The notes: generated by a model not told the origin, from the sequence alone. 64,000 nucleotides of DNA from Chromobacterium violaceum ATCC 12472 (GCF_000007705.1 NC_005085.1:4659752-4723751), one strand, 5' to 3'; numbered from the stretch's first letter, positions 1-8,069 are shown. Numbers and translations are program-made.

Positions 1-1908
1 GTCGCCGTGCTGCCGGCGCCGAGCGACGCGCTGCCGCGGCTGATGGCCGACGCCGACGGCGTGTCCGCCTGGGGCGGCGACGCCGCGCTGTCCGCGATCC
101 GCGCGCGGCTGCCGGCCGGCTGCCGCTGGATAGACTGGGGCCATCGCGTCAGCTTCGCCTATCTCGACCCCGCCGCCGCCGCGGACGAGGCGCTGGACGC
201 GCTGGCCGACGACATCTGCCGCTTCGACCAGCAAGCCTGCTCCAGCCCGCAGGCGCTGCTGGTGGACAGCGACGATCCGGCCGCGATCCACGAGATGGCG
301 CGCCGGCTGGCCGCCGCGCTCGCCCGCCGCGCGCCGTTGTGGCCGGCGCTGACGCCGGACCTGCAGGAAGCCGCCGAGATCAGCGCCCGCATGGCCTTCC
401 ACAAGCTGGACCAGGCTTTCGCCGACGATCAGGGCCAGGTGCTGTCCGGCCAGGGCTGGCGGCTGGCCTGGAGCATGGAACAGGAACTGGCGCCGTCGCC
501 GCTGTTCCGCACCGTGGAGCTGCGGCCGGCCCCGCGCGCGGCGCTGGCCCGCATCCTGCGCCCCTGGCGCACCCACCTGCAAAGCTGCGGCCTGATCGCG
601 CCGCCGGCGCGCTTGCCGGAGCTGAGCCGCATGCTGCTGGCCGCCGGCGTCAGCCGCGTCGCGCCGGCCGGCCGCATGCACGACGGCTACCACGGCGAGC
701 CGCACGACGGCGTCTACGCGCTGCAGCGGCTGTCGCGCCGGGTATCGGTGAGCCTGGACGCCGCCGCGCTGCCCGGCCACGCCCACCTGGACGCGCCGCC
801 GGCCGCGCCCGCGGGCCTGGCCGCGCTGCCGGTGATGGACAAGGCCGCCTTCCAGAGCCAGGCCGCCAGCGACAAGGCGCAGCTGTTCTTCCGCAGCGGC
901 GGCAGCAGCGGCGCGCCCAAGCTGGCCGGCTTCAGCTACCGCGACTACCACCGCCAGATGCGCGCCGCCGCCGACGGCCTGCTGGCCGCCGGCCTCAACC
1001 CGGCCACCGACCGCGCGATGAACCTGCTCTACGGCGGCAAGCTGTACGGCGGCATGCTCAGCTTCTTCACCATCCTGGACCACATGGGCGTCGCGCAGTA
1101 CCCGATGGGCGGCCCGTCCGACGACGACTTCGCCGAGATCGCCCACTTCATCGTCGAGCAGCAGATCAACACCCTGATCGGCATGCCGGGCACGCTGCAC
1201 AGGCTGTTCGAGCGCGAGAACAAGGTGCTGCGCCGCTACGGCGGCGTGCGCAAGGTGTTCTGCGGCGGCGAGCACATCAGCGACGGCCAGCGCGCCTACA
1301 TCGGCAGCTTCGGCGTGGAGCTGATCCGTTCGGCGATGTACGGCTCGGTGGACGCCGGCCCGCTGGGCCACGCCTGCCCGCACTGCGCCGACGGCGAATT
1401 CCACCTGCTGGCCGAAACCCAGTGGCTGGAGGTGCTGGACATGGACAGCGACCTGCCGGCGGCGCGCGGCGCCGTCGGCCGCCTGGTGTTCACCTCGCGC
1501 GAGCGCGAGGCGCAGCGGGTAGAGCGCTACGACCTGGGCGACCTGGGCCAGTGGCTGGACGGCGGCTGCGCCTGCGGCCTGGCCGCGCCGCGTTTCCGCC
1601 TGACCGGCCGCCACGGCGCGCTGCTGCGGGTGGGCACCATCTTCGTCAATCCGGCCGCGCTGAGCGAGAAGATCGGCCTGCCCATGCAGTGGCTGGTCGA
1701 CCACGCCGACAGCGGCGGCGACCGCATCCGGCTGCTGGCCGACGGCGACCCGTGGGCGATACGCGGCCGCCTGCTGGAGGAGCCGATGCTGAATGAGGTG
1801 GTCGGCGGCGGCCTGCTGCAACTGGAAGTGGCCGCCACCCCGGCCGCCGAATTCCGCCGCCATCCGCACAGCGGCAAGACCCCGCTGGTGCTGGACCTGA
1901 GACGATGA
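1..1908 (+). CDS. LuxC-type acyl-CoA reductase fused to LuxE/PaaK-type adenylating domain (5' partial)
   Basis: The frame is open to the left edge, so the start lies outside the window. The first ~250 visible residues match the C-terminal half of LuxC acyl reductases (PF05893): a WGGDAA motif and a QQACSSPQ motif whose Cys (codon 238-240) aligns with the LuxC acyl-thioester nucleophile. In LuxC about 200 residues precede this Cys, so roughly that much is missing. The remaining ~350 residues are a PaaK/LuxE-like adenylate-forming domain with the phosphate-binding motif SGGSSGAPK (about 894-920), a YGSVDAGPLG segment, and CPHC and CACG cysteine pairs. It ends in HPHSGK. LuxE activates a fatty acid and LuxC reduces the acyl-thioester to aldehyde, so a fused enzyme could turn an acid directly into an aldehyde. 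The substrate is unknown, and no luxAB is in view. Confidence 0.8.
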   Translation, partial: VAVLPAPSDALPRLMADADGVSAWGGDAALSAIRARLPAGCRWIDWGHRVSFAYLDPAAAADEALDALADDICRFDQQACSSPQALLVDSDDPAAIHEMARRLAAALARRAPLWPALTPDLQEAAEISARMAFHKLDQAFADDQGQVLSGQGWRLAWSMEQELAPSPLFRTVELRPAPRAALARILRPWRTHLQSCGLIAPPARLPELSRMLLAAGVSRVAPAGRMHDGYHGEPHDGVYALQRLSRRVSVSLDAAALPGHAHLDAPPAAPAGLAALPVMDKAAFQSQAASDKAQLFFRSGGSSGAPKLAGFSYRDYHRQMRAAADGLLAAGLNPATDRAMNLLYGGKLYGGMLSFFTILDHMGVAQYPMGGPSDDDFAEIAHFIVEQQINTLIGMPGTLHRLFERENKVLRRYGGVRKVFCGGEHISDGQRAYIGSFGVELIRSAMYGSVDAGPLGHACPHCADGEFHLLAETQWLEVLDMDSDLPAARGAVGRLVFTSREREAQRVERYDLGDLGQWLDGGCACGLAAPRFRLTGRHGALLRVGTIFVNPAALSEKIGLPMQWLVDHADSGGDRIRLLADGDPWAIRGRLLEEPMLNEVVGGGLLQLEVAATPAAEFRRHPHSGKTPLVLDLRR

Positions 1909-1914
1909 AACCCG

Positions 1915-1934
1915 GCCGGCGCCGCGGCGCCGGC
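1915..1934. repeat. Perfect 20-bp palindrome between the first two genes
   Basis: GCCGGCGCC and GGCGCCGGC flank a central GC, 6 bp after the stop codon of the fusion gene and 16 bp before the ATG of the next gene. In RNA this gives a very stable hairpin. No T-run follows, so it is not a standard terminator. It may set relative expression or protect the upstream message. Confidence 0.6.
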
Positions 1935-1950
1935 ATGTACACACATAATC

Positions 1951-3213
1951 ATGAATCCGAAACTGATATCGCTGGTCGAACACGCCCGCAACCATTCGCC
2001 GCACTACAACGCGCTTTACCACGGCTTGCCCGCCGAAGGCTGGCGGCTGTCCGACCTGCCCCCGGTCGATCCCGCCGCCTACTGGCGGGATTCGCAGGAC
2101 CTGTCGCGCTGGCCGGCGCTGACCGCCGCCCCCGAGGACGGCCACGTGTTCAAAACCGGCGGCTCTACCGGCGACGGCAAGCTGTCGGTGTTCAGCCGCG
2201 CGGAATGGCAGGCCTTCGTCGCCGCCTTCGGCGCCGGCCTGGCGCGCCAGCTGCGCCCAGGCGACCGCGTCGCCAACCTGTTCTTCGCCGGCGATCTCTA
2301 CACCAGCCTGCTGTTCATCCACGGCGCGCTGTCGCATGCGCCGGTGCCGGTGCTGGAATTCCCGTTCACCTGCAATGTCGACAACGACGCGCTCGCCGGG
2401 GCGATTAGCCGCCACCGGATCAACGTGCTGGCCGGCGTGCCGGCGCAGCTGCTGCGCTTCGCCCATTACCTGGAGGCGCGCGCGCAGGCGCTGGCCGAGG
2501 TGGAAACCGTGCTTTACGGCGGCGAAAGCCTGTTCGGCGAACAGATCGCGCTGCTGAAGCAGGTGTTCCCGCTGGCCCGCGTCGGATCGGTCGGCTGCGC
2601 CAGCGTGGACGCCGGCCTGATCGGCTACGCCGACCCGGACTGCGCGCATGGCGAGCACCGGGTGTTCGATGAGGACAGCGTGGTCGAGATCGTCGACGAG
2701 GACAGCGGCGAGCCGATAGACGAGCCCGGCCGGCGCGGCCTGCTGCTGGTGACCAACCTGCAGCGCCGGCTGATGCCGGTGATACGCTATCCCAGCGGCG
2801 ACCTGGCCTGCTGGCGCGAGCCGCCCGGCCCCAACCGCAAGTTCGCGCTGCAGGGCCGGGCCGGCAACGGCCACCGCGTGCGCGTCGGCACGCTGTCGCT
2901 GTTTCCGGAGGAGCTGGGCCGCGCGCTGGGCGAGCCGCACGAGCTGCTGGGCTGGCAGCTGGATATTTCGCGCGAGGGCGGCCGGGACCGGCTGGAGCTG
3001 CTGCTGGCGGCGCGCGCGCCGCTGGACCTGGAGAAGATGCGGCAAGCCCTGCTGGCCGGCCAGCCGGCGATCGCCGAGCTGTGCGAGACGGCGCGGCTGA
3101 GCCTGGCGCTGACGCAAACCACGCCGGAAGCGATGCGCACCCATCCCCGCTCCGGCAAGCTGCTGCGGGTGGTGGACCGGCGCGACTACCAGCCGGCGGA
3201 GGCGACGGCATGA
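1951..3213 (+). CDS. Stand-alone PaaK/LuxE-like adenylate-forming enzyme
   Basis: The 420-residue protein resembles phenylacetate-CoA ligase and LuxE acyl-protein synthetase. It has a P-loop-like FKTGGSTGDGK motif near residues 67-77, a YGGES segment, a VGCASVDAGLIGY segment and an IRYPSGDL motif like the conserved RYxxGD of adenylating enzymes. The C-terminus HPRSGK parallels the HPHSGK end of the upstream fusion, so the two are probably paralogues with different acid specificity or a split activation/transfer role. No Shine-Dalgarno sequence is obvious before ATG 1951. A strong hairpin sits there instead, so translation may be coupled or leader-dependent. The stop overlaps the next start by 4 bp. 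The substrate cannot be read from sequence. Confidence 0.8.
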   Translation: MNPKLISLVEHARNHSPHYNALYHGLPAEGWRLSDLPPVDPAAYWRDSQDLSRWPALTAAPEDGHVFKTGGSTGDGKLSVFSRAEWQAFVAAFGAGLARQLRPGDRVANLFFAGDLYTSLLFIHGALSHAPVPVLEFPFTCNVDNDALAGAISRHRINVLAGVPAQLLRFAHYLEARAQALAEVETVLYGGESLFGEQIALLKQVFPLARVGSVGCASVDAGLIGYADPDCAHGEHRVFDEDSVVEIVDEDSGEPIDEPGRRGLLLVTNLQRRLMPVIRYPSGDLACWREPPGPNRKFALQGRAGNGHRVRVGTLSLFPEELGRALGEPHELLGWQLDISREGGRDRLELLLAARAPLDLEKMRQALLAGQPAIAELCETARLSLALTQTTPEAMRTHPRSGKLLRVVDRRDYQPAEATA

Positions 3214-4133
3214 GCGCCCGCCATCCGCACGCGGCCTGGGCGCGCGACTACCAACCGTCCGACGCCGCCGACATCAGCGCGCTGTTCCGCGCCGTCTACG
3301 GCGACCACTACGTCTACGCCGACGTCTACCTGCCGAGCCAGATCCAGCAGCGCAACGCCAGCGGACAATGGCGCTCGGCGGTGGCGGTGCGCGACGGCCG
3401 GCTGCTGGGCCACGCGACGCTGTGGCTGGACCCGGCGCGTCCGGGCCAAGCCGAGCTGGCGCTGAACGCAGTGCACCCGGACGCCCGCGGCCAGGGCATC
3501 GCCAGCCTGCTGGGCCGGCACCTGCGCGCGGCGGCCGCCGACCTCGGCATCCCGCTGTTGACCATCAAGCAGGTGTGCTCGCATCCGCAAAGCCAGTACG
3601 TGGCGCGCGCGCTGGGCTTTCACAACACCGCGCTGCTGCTGGACTACGTCGACTCGCCGTTCGGCAAGCCGGAGCCGGAAAGCATCGTGTTCGGCTGCCT
3701 GCCGCTGAAGCCCCGGCCGCTGCCGAAACTGGCGTGGCCGCCGGAGTGGGAGGCATGGCTGGCGCCGCTGCGCCTGGCATTCGGAGAAAAAGAAGGCTCG
3801 CCGGCCAGCCTCGGCCTGCCCGGCCTGGCGCTGGCGCGCCACGGCCAGCGGCTGGAACTGGCCGCGCAGCAGCCCACCGAGGCGCGTCTGGCCGAGATCG
3901 CCGCGCTGCCGGCCGGCCAGCTGATCTATCTGAAACTGCCGGCCGCGGCGGAAACGCTGGCGCGGCGACGCCAGCTGGAAAGCGCCGGCTTCCGTTTCGG
4001 CGGCCTGTTGCCGGCGGCAAGCGGCGGCTGGCAGCTGCTATGGCTGCGCGGCCTGTCGGGGCAGGACATCCGCTTCTGCGACGAGCAGGCCGAACGGCTG
4101 TACCGATTGGGGCGAAACCCGCAAAGCGCTTGA
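3210..4133 (+). CDS. GNAT-family acetyltransferase with C-terminal second lobe
   Basis: I chose ATG 3210, which overlaps the upstream stop as ATGA, giving 307 residues; a longer in-frame start inside the previous gene is unlikely. Residues ~10-150 form a GNAT domain with the acetyl-CoA loop in HPDARGQGIASLLGRHL and a typical ALGFHNTALLLDYV beta-bulge region. Residues ~170-300 (LIYLKLPAAAETLARR, then SAGFRFGGLLP) resemble the degenerate second GNAT-like lobe seen in some bacterial acetyltransferases. It is the third gene of the LuxC/LuxE operon, so it may acylate an amine intermediate or product of that pathway (inference). A short GC hairpin without a T-run follows at about 4156-4171. Confidence 0.75.
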   Translation: MSARHPHAAWARDYQPSDAADISALFRAVYGDHYVYADVYLPSQIQQRNASGQWRSAVAVRDGRLLGHATLWLDPARPGQAELALNAVHPDARGQGIASLLGRHLRAAAADLGIPLLTIKQVCSHPQSQYVARALGFHNTALLLDYVDSPFGKPEPESIVFGCLPLKPRPLPKLAWPPEWEAWLAPLRLAFGEKEGSPASLGLPGLALARHGQRLELAAQQPTEARLAEIAALPAGQLIYLKLPAAAETLARRRQLESAGFRFGGLLPAASGGWQLLWLRGLSGQDIRFCDEQAERLYRLGRNPQSA

Positions 4134-4189
4134 GGCGCTGCGCAAAGCGGATGCTTCGGCCCCAAGGCCGAGCCCGGCGCAACGCCGGA

Positions 4190-4543
4190 TCAGGGGTTTG
4201 GCTCGCGGCCTGCCAGCGGCTCCAGCTTGACCGCGGTGCCGTAACACAGCACTTCGGTCAGGCCGGTCATCACCTCGGTGGCGTCGTAGCGCATGCCTAT
4301 CACCGCGTCGGCGCCCAGCGCCTGCGCGTGCTGGCACATCTCGGCATAGGTTTCCGAGCGGGCGCGCTCGCACAGGCTGGTATAGATGGTGATGTTGCCG
4401 CCGAACAGCGACTGCAGGCCGCCGAAGAAATTGCCGACCAGGGAGCGCGAGCGCACGGTGATGCCGCGCACCACGCCCAGGTTGGCGCTCACCCGGTAGC
4501 CGGGCAGCTCGAAAGCGGTGGTGACCATCTTGGCGGGCAGCAT
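4190..4543 (-). CDS. YbjQ-family (UPF0145) protein
   Basis: The 117-residue protein matches the small YbjQ/UPF0145 family: an N-terminal TTAFELPGYRV strand, an internal GNITIYTSLCERARSETYAEM segment and the conserved GADAVIGMRYD motif near the C-terminus. Members are thought to form pentameric rings and are sometimes called heavy-metal binding, but the biochemical role is unproven. The gene converges on the upstream GNAT gene and lies 35 bp downstream of the ComB-like gene on the same strand, so the two are probably co-transcribed. Length and conserved core are normal for the family. Confidence 0.85.
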   Translation of the reverse strand: MLPAKMVTTAFELPGYRVSANLGVVRGITVRSRSLVGNFFGGLQSLFGGNITIYTSLCERARSETYAEMCQHAQALGADAVIGMRYDATEVMTGLTEVLCYGTAVKLEPLAGREPNP

Positions 4544-4578
4544 GGATTTCTCCCAGTAGCGTTGAAAACGCCGGCCGC

Positions 4579-5307
4579 TCAGGCGGCGGCCAGCTCGCGT
4601 CCGGCGCGCAAGGCGCCGCCGTCCAGCACCGGCACGCAGGCGCTGATGTTCAGCTGCGCGGCCAGCACGATGTCGTCCGGAAAGCCGCGCGCCACCAACT
4701 CTCCGCCCGATGCCGTGAACTGCAGCTGGCGCTCGAGATCGTGGCGGGCCAGCTCGAACGCCGTTTCGGCCGCCAGCGCTTCCGGCGACTTGCTGCCGCT
4801 CAGGCGCTGGATGATGGCGCCGGCGCCGATGAAGTCCTCGTAGGCGAAACGCAGGCAGCCATCGGCGCCCAGCTCGCCGGCGGCAACCAGCAACACCTCG
4901 CCGCCCGCCGTTTCAAGATAGTCGGCCACCGCCGCCGCGTTGCGCAAGCAAGCCACGATCGTGCTGGCCGACTCGCTGGCCAGGCTCAACGCCGCGCCGT
5001 TCTGCGAAGGCAGCACCAGCCGGCTGCCCGCCTTCAGGCCGCACAGCGAAGCCGGCGACAGAGAAGGCTGCTTGTGGCTGCGCTCGGCCGCCAGCACCGC
5101 CTGCTGCTCGCTGGCGAAATCGGCGGCGCCGGCCGCCTTGAAGCGGTACGGCAACACCTCGGCGCCGTTGCCGCAGACGATGTCGACGCTGGTGCCGAAG
5201 GACAGCACGTCGACGATCACGCAATGGGCCGCCTGCGCGCTCAAATGCTGTACCGCCGGCAGCCCCCATTGCAGACGCACGGAATATTCCTGTTGCGCGT
5301 AATGCAT
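4579..5307 (-). CDS. ComB-like (2-phosphosulfolactate phosphatase family) protein
   Basis: I chose ATG 5307 (242 residues, GGGATGTGGG upstream) over a TTG 33 bp further out. The protein matches the ComB/PF04029 fold: an IVDVLSFGTSVDIVCGNGA start, a LVLPSQNGAALSL motif, an ACLRNAAAVADYL motif and a FAYEDFIGAGAII motif. The archaeal enzyme dephosphorylates 2-phosphosulfolactate in coenzyme M synthesis. Betaproteobacteria do not make coenzyme M, and no sulfolactate genes are nearby, so the true substrate is uncertain. Two perfect inverted repeats lie 77-123 bp upstream (5384-5430). Confidence 0.75.
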   Translation of the reverse strand: MHYAQQEYSVRLQWGLPAVQHLSAQAAHCVIVDVLSFGTSVDIVCGNGAEVLPYRFKAAGAADFASEQQAVLAAERSHKQPSLSPASLCGLKAGSRLVLPSQNGAALSLASESASTIVACLRNAAAVADYLETAGGEVLLVAAGELGADGCLRFAYEDFIGAGAIIQRLSGSKSPEALAAETAFELARHDLERQLQFTASGGELVARGFPDDIVLAAQLNISACVPVLDGGALRAGRELAAA

Positions 5308-5383
5308 CCCACATCCCCGACCAATATGGAACACCGCCAACGGCTTGCGCCGAAGGCGGTGTCTCCATTGATTCTTCGATACC

Positions 5384-5402
5384 GTCGCGGCCAGGCCGCG
5401 AC
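5384..5402. promoter_or_regulatory. Perfect inverted repeat 1 upstream of the ComB-like gene
   Basis: GTCGCGGCC and GGCCGCGAC flank a single A. With 9-bp arms and a 1-bp centre it looks more like a protein-binding palindrome than a transcript hairpin. It lies 77 bp upstream of ATG 5307 on the coding (minus) strand. Confidence 0.45.
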
Positions 5403-5413
5403 CTCTTGTCCCG

Positions 5414-5430
5414 GGCGCAGCGTCTGCGCC
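5414..5430. promoter_or_regulatory. Perfect inverted repeat 2 upstream of the ComB-like gene
   Basis: GGCGCAG and CTGCGCC flank CGT, 11 bp from the neighbouring palindrome. The pair could be tandem operators or leader hairpins. The sequences of the two repeats differ. Confidence 0.45.
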
Positions 5431-5481
5431 ATGTTTCTTATCAGTAAGGTCGGAAGATTAACGACTGGCGCGGGAAAATTC

Positions 5482-5510
5482 AAAAAAAAACGGCGGAAAA
5501 ACCGTCAAGA
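5482..5510 (-). terminator. Possible terminator after the DUF3224 gene
   Basis: On the minus strand a short GC-rich stem (ACGG/CCGT core, extendable) is followed directly by nine Ts. The T-tract is strong but the stem is short, so this is tentative. Confidence 0.45.
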
Positions 5511-5561
5511 TCGCCGAAACCGAGATAGACGCTGATGAATTTCCAACACTGGCGGCCATCG

Positions 5562-5981
5562 CTACAGCTTGAGCATCAACGTGTATTCGCCGCCATGCTC
5601 GCCGGCCTTGGCGGCCAGCCGCCCCTCGCCGGACAATCCGGCGAAACCGCCGCTGCCGCTGCCAGGCAGCACCTGCAAGGACGCCCGCGCGCCGGTCGTC
5701 GGCGAATACACGCCGTCGTGGCGCAGCACGAAACTGCCGGTCCGCCCGTTCCAAGTGCCCGCCACCCGCTCGAAGCCGGTGAAAATCACCTCGCCGTCCG
5801 GCGACGCCGGATGCAGCAGCTGGTATTCCAGCCGCCCCTCGCCGGCCAGCGGACCGCTCAGTTCGTTGACGATGCTGGCGCGCTTGAGCTCGCCGGCTCC
5901 CTCGGTTTGCAGCAGGCTCTGCTCCTGCCACTGCCGGGTCTGGAACGCGCAGCCCAGCGCGACGACAAGATGGGCGCTCAT
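5562..5981 (-). CDS. DUF3224 family protein
   Basis: I chose ATG 5981 because AGGAG lies 7 bp upstream; this gives 139 residues. The C-terminal half contains the family pattern GTWNGRTGSFVLRHDGVY, followed by a Gly-rich LPGSGSGGFAGLSGEGRL strand and a terminal EYTLMLKL strand. That fits the small DUF3224 (PF11528) beta-barrel fold, often compared with allene oxide cyclase barrels. No enzymatic role is established. It is transcribed away from the opp operon terminator and stands as a single gene. Confidence 0.8.
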   Translation of the reverse strand: MSAHLVVALGCAFQTRQWQEQSLLQTEGAGELKRASIVNELSGPLAGEGRLEYQLLHPASPDGEVIFTGFERVAGTWNGRTGSFVLRHDGVYSPTTGARASLQVLPGSGSGGFAGLSGEGRLAAKAGEHGGEYTLMLKL

Positions 5982-6026
5982 GGTCAAGCTCCTTTCTAAG
6001 AGAACAATTCAGCATAACAGCCGGCG

Positions 6027-6060
6027 AAGAAAAACGCCGCCAGCCTGACGGCGGGCGGCG
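6027..6060 (-). terminator. Terminator of the opp operon
   Basis: On the minus strand, CGCCGCC (6054-6060) pairs with GGCGGCG (6035-6041) and is followed by TTTTTCTT, 26 bp after the oppF stop. This is a typical intrinsic terminator. Confidence 0.8.
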
Positions 6061-6085
6061 CTGGCGCGGCTGGCTTCCAGACGGA

Positions 6086-7075
6086 TCAGGCCAGCAGGCA
6101 GGAGGACTGGGTCTCTTCGCTCAGGCGGCGCAGCTTGGGCACCTCCTGCGCGCAGCGCGCCTCCGCCTGCGGGCAGCGGGTGCGGAACACGCAGCCGGAC
6201 GGCGGGTTGATCGGGCTGGGCAGGTCGCCCTGCAGGATCTGGATGGTCTTGTTCTTCTCCAGCTTCGGGTCCGGGACGGGAATCGCCGACAGCAGCGCGC
6301 GGGTGTACGGGTGCGAGGGCACGTCGTACAGCGCGTGCTTTTGCGCCAGCTCCATCTCGCGGCCCAGGTACATCACCAGGATGCGGTCGGAGATGTGCTT
6401 GACCACGGCCAGGTCGTGGGCGATGAAGATCAGCGCCAGGCCCATCTCGCGCTGCAGCTCCTTCAGCAGATTGATGATCTGCGCCTGGATCGACACGTCG
6501 AGCGCCGACACCGGCTCGTCGCAGATGATCAGCTTGGGCTCCAGGATCAGCGCGCGGGCGATGCCGATGCGCTGGCACTGGCCGCCGGAGAACTCGTGCG
6601 GGTAGCGGTTGATCATCTGCTCGCGCAGGCCAACCTTCTTCATCATCGCCTTGACGCGCTTCATCACCTCGTCGGCGGACAGCTCCGGCTTATGCACGCG
6701 CAGCGGCTCGCCGATGATCTGGGCGATGGTCATCCGCGGGTTCAGGGACGCCAGCGGATCCTGGAAGATCATCTGGATGTCCTTGCGGACGGCCAGCCAG
6801 TCCTTGTCGCCGCCCTTGCGCAGGTCCTTGCCCATCCACACGATCTCGCCGTCGGTGGCAGGGATCAGGTTGAGAATGGCGCGCGACAGCGTGGACTTGC
6901 CGCAGCCGGACTCGCCGACCACGCCCAGCGTCTCGCCGGCGTACAGGTCGAAGCTGACGCCGTCGACGGCCTTCAGCGTCTTCTTCGGGCTCCACGGCCA
7001 GGCGTCGCCGCCCTTGACCTGGAAATGCACCTTGACGTTGCGCACCGACAGAATGGCTTGCTTGTTGTCAGGCAT
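6086..7075 (-). CDS. oppF: Oligopeptide ABC transporter ATP-binding protein OppF
   Basis: The 329-residue ATPase has Walker A GESGCGKS (near residues 55-62), signature FSGGQCQRIGIARAL, Walker B LIICDEPVSAL and an H-loop IAHDLAVV. The C-terminal oligopeptide/dipeptide extension has the cysteine cluster FRTRCPQAEARC expected to bind an Fe-S cluster in OppD/OppF proteins. It would pair with OppD on the inner face of the membrane to power peptide import. It is the last gene of the operon: its start overlaps the oppD stop by 8 bp and a terminator follows. Confidence 0.95.
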   Translation of the reverse strand: MPDNKQAILSVRNVKVHFQVKGGDAWPWSPKKTLKAVDGVSFDLYAGETLGVVGESGCGKSTLSRAILNLIPATDGEIVWMGKDLRKGGDKDWLAVRKDIQMIFQDPLASLNPRMTIAQIIGEPLRVHKPELSADEVMKRVKAMMKKVGLREQMINRYPHEFSGGQCQRIGIARALILEPKLIICDEPVSALDVSIQAQIINLLKELQREMGLALIFIAHDLAVVKHISDRILVMYLGREMELAQKHALYDVPSHPYTRALLSAIPVPDPKLEKNKTIQILQGDLPSPINPPSGCVFRTRCPQAEARCAQEVPKLRRLSEETQSSCLLA

Positions 7076-8069
7076 GGGTCACCTCCTCGGCGGCTTTGAC
7101 CAGTTCCTCCGCCGGCTTGTGACAGGCGCGCAGAATCTGCGGGTTGAGCGGATTGGCCGCCAGCGGCGGCAGTTCGCCGACGCAGCGCGCGCTGGCGTGC
7201 GCGCAGCGCTCGCTGAACGGGCAGCCCTTGGGCATGCTGGCCATATTGGGCGGATTGCCCGGGATGCTGATCAGCGCGGAATCGTCGTGATCCAGCCGCG
7301 GCAGCGCGCCCAACAGGCCGATGGTGTAGGGGTGGCTCGGGTGGTAGAAGATGTCGTCGGCGCGGCCGTACTCCATCGCGCGGCCGCCGTACATCACCAG
7401 CACGTTCTCGCACAAGCCCGCCACCACGCCCAGGTCGTGGGTGATCATGATGATGGCGGTGCCGAAGTCGCGCTGCAGGTCCTTCAGCAGCGACAGGATC
7501 TGCGCCTGCACCGTCACGTCCAGCGCGGTGGTCGGCTCGTCGGCGATCAGCAGCTCCGGCTCGCACAGCAGCGCCATCGCGATCATCACCCGCTGGCGCA
7601 TGCCGCCGGAGAACTCGTGCGGATACATATTGACCCGGCGCGCGGCCTCGGGAATGCGCACCGCGTCCAGCAGCTCGATCGCGCGCTTTTTCGCGTCGCG
7701 GCGGCTCATGCCCTTGTGCAGCTCCAGCACCTCGGTCATCTGCCGCTCCACCGTCAGGTAGGGGTTGAGCGAGGTCATCGGGTCCTGGAAGATCATCGAC
7801 ACGCGGTCGCCGCGGATGCGGTTGAGATCGCGGGTCGGCAGCGTCAGCAGGTTCTGGCCGTGGAACAGCGCTTCGCCGCTGGCCTGGCCGTTCCTGGCCA
7901 ACAGGCCCATCAGCGCCAGCATGGTCTGGCTCTTGCCGGAACCGGACTCGCCTACGATGCCCAGGGTCTGGCCCTTGTTCAGCTCGAAGCTCACGCCGTT
8001 GACGGCGTTGACCACGCCGTCGTTGGTCTGGAACTGAACCCCGAGGTTGTTGACTTTCAAAATGCTCAT
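7068..8069 (-). CDS. oppD: Oligopeptide ABC transporter ATP-binding protein OppD
   Basis: The 333-residue ATPase has Walker A GESGSGKS, signature FSGGMRQRVMIAMAL, Walker B LLIADEPTTAL and H-loop ITHDLGVV. The C-terminal oligopeptide-type extension contains a CPFSERCAHASARC cysteine cluster. It forms the heterodimeric motor with OppF. The gene lies 23 bp after oppC in the oppABCDF order and overlaps oppF by 8 bp, so the two subunits are likely translated in a coupled way. Confidence 0.95.
   Translation of the reverse strand: MSILKVNNLGVQFQTNDGVVNAVNGVSFELNKGQTLGIVGESGSGKSQTMLALMGLLARNGQASGEALFHGQNLLTLPTRDLNRIRGDRVSMIFQDPMTSLNPYLTVERQMTEVLELHKGMSRRDAKKRAIELLDAVRIPEAARRVNMYPHEFSGGMRQRVMIAMALLCEPELLIADEPTTALDVTVQAQILSLLKDLQRDFGTAIIMITHDLGVVAGLCENVLVMYGGRAMEYGRADDIFYHPSHPYTIGLLGALPRLDHDDSALISIPGNPPNMASMPKGCPFSERCAHASARCVGELPPLAANPLNPQILRACHKPAEELVKAAEEVTHA

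Noticed and set aside
339-1796. Long plus-strand frame of 485 codons overlapping the LuxC-LuxE fusion
   Set aside because: It is an Arg/Ala/Pro-rich shadow frame typical of high-GC DNA, with no family motif.
1-4133. Idea that this is a bioluminescence (lux) operon
   Set aside because: There are LuxC- and LuxE-like domains but no luxA/luxB luciferase subunits in view, and the domains are fused and joined by a GNAT gene.
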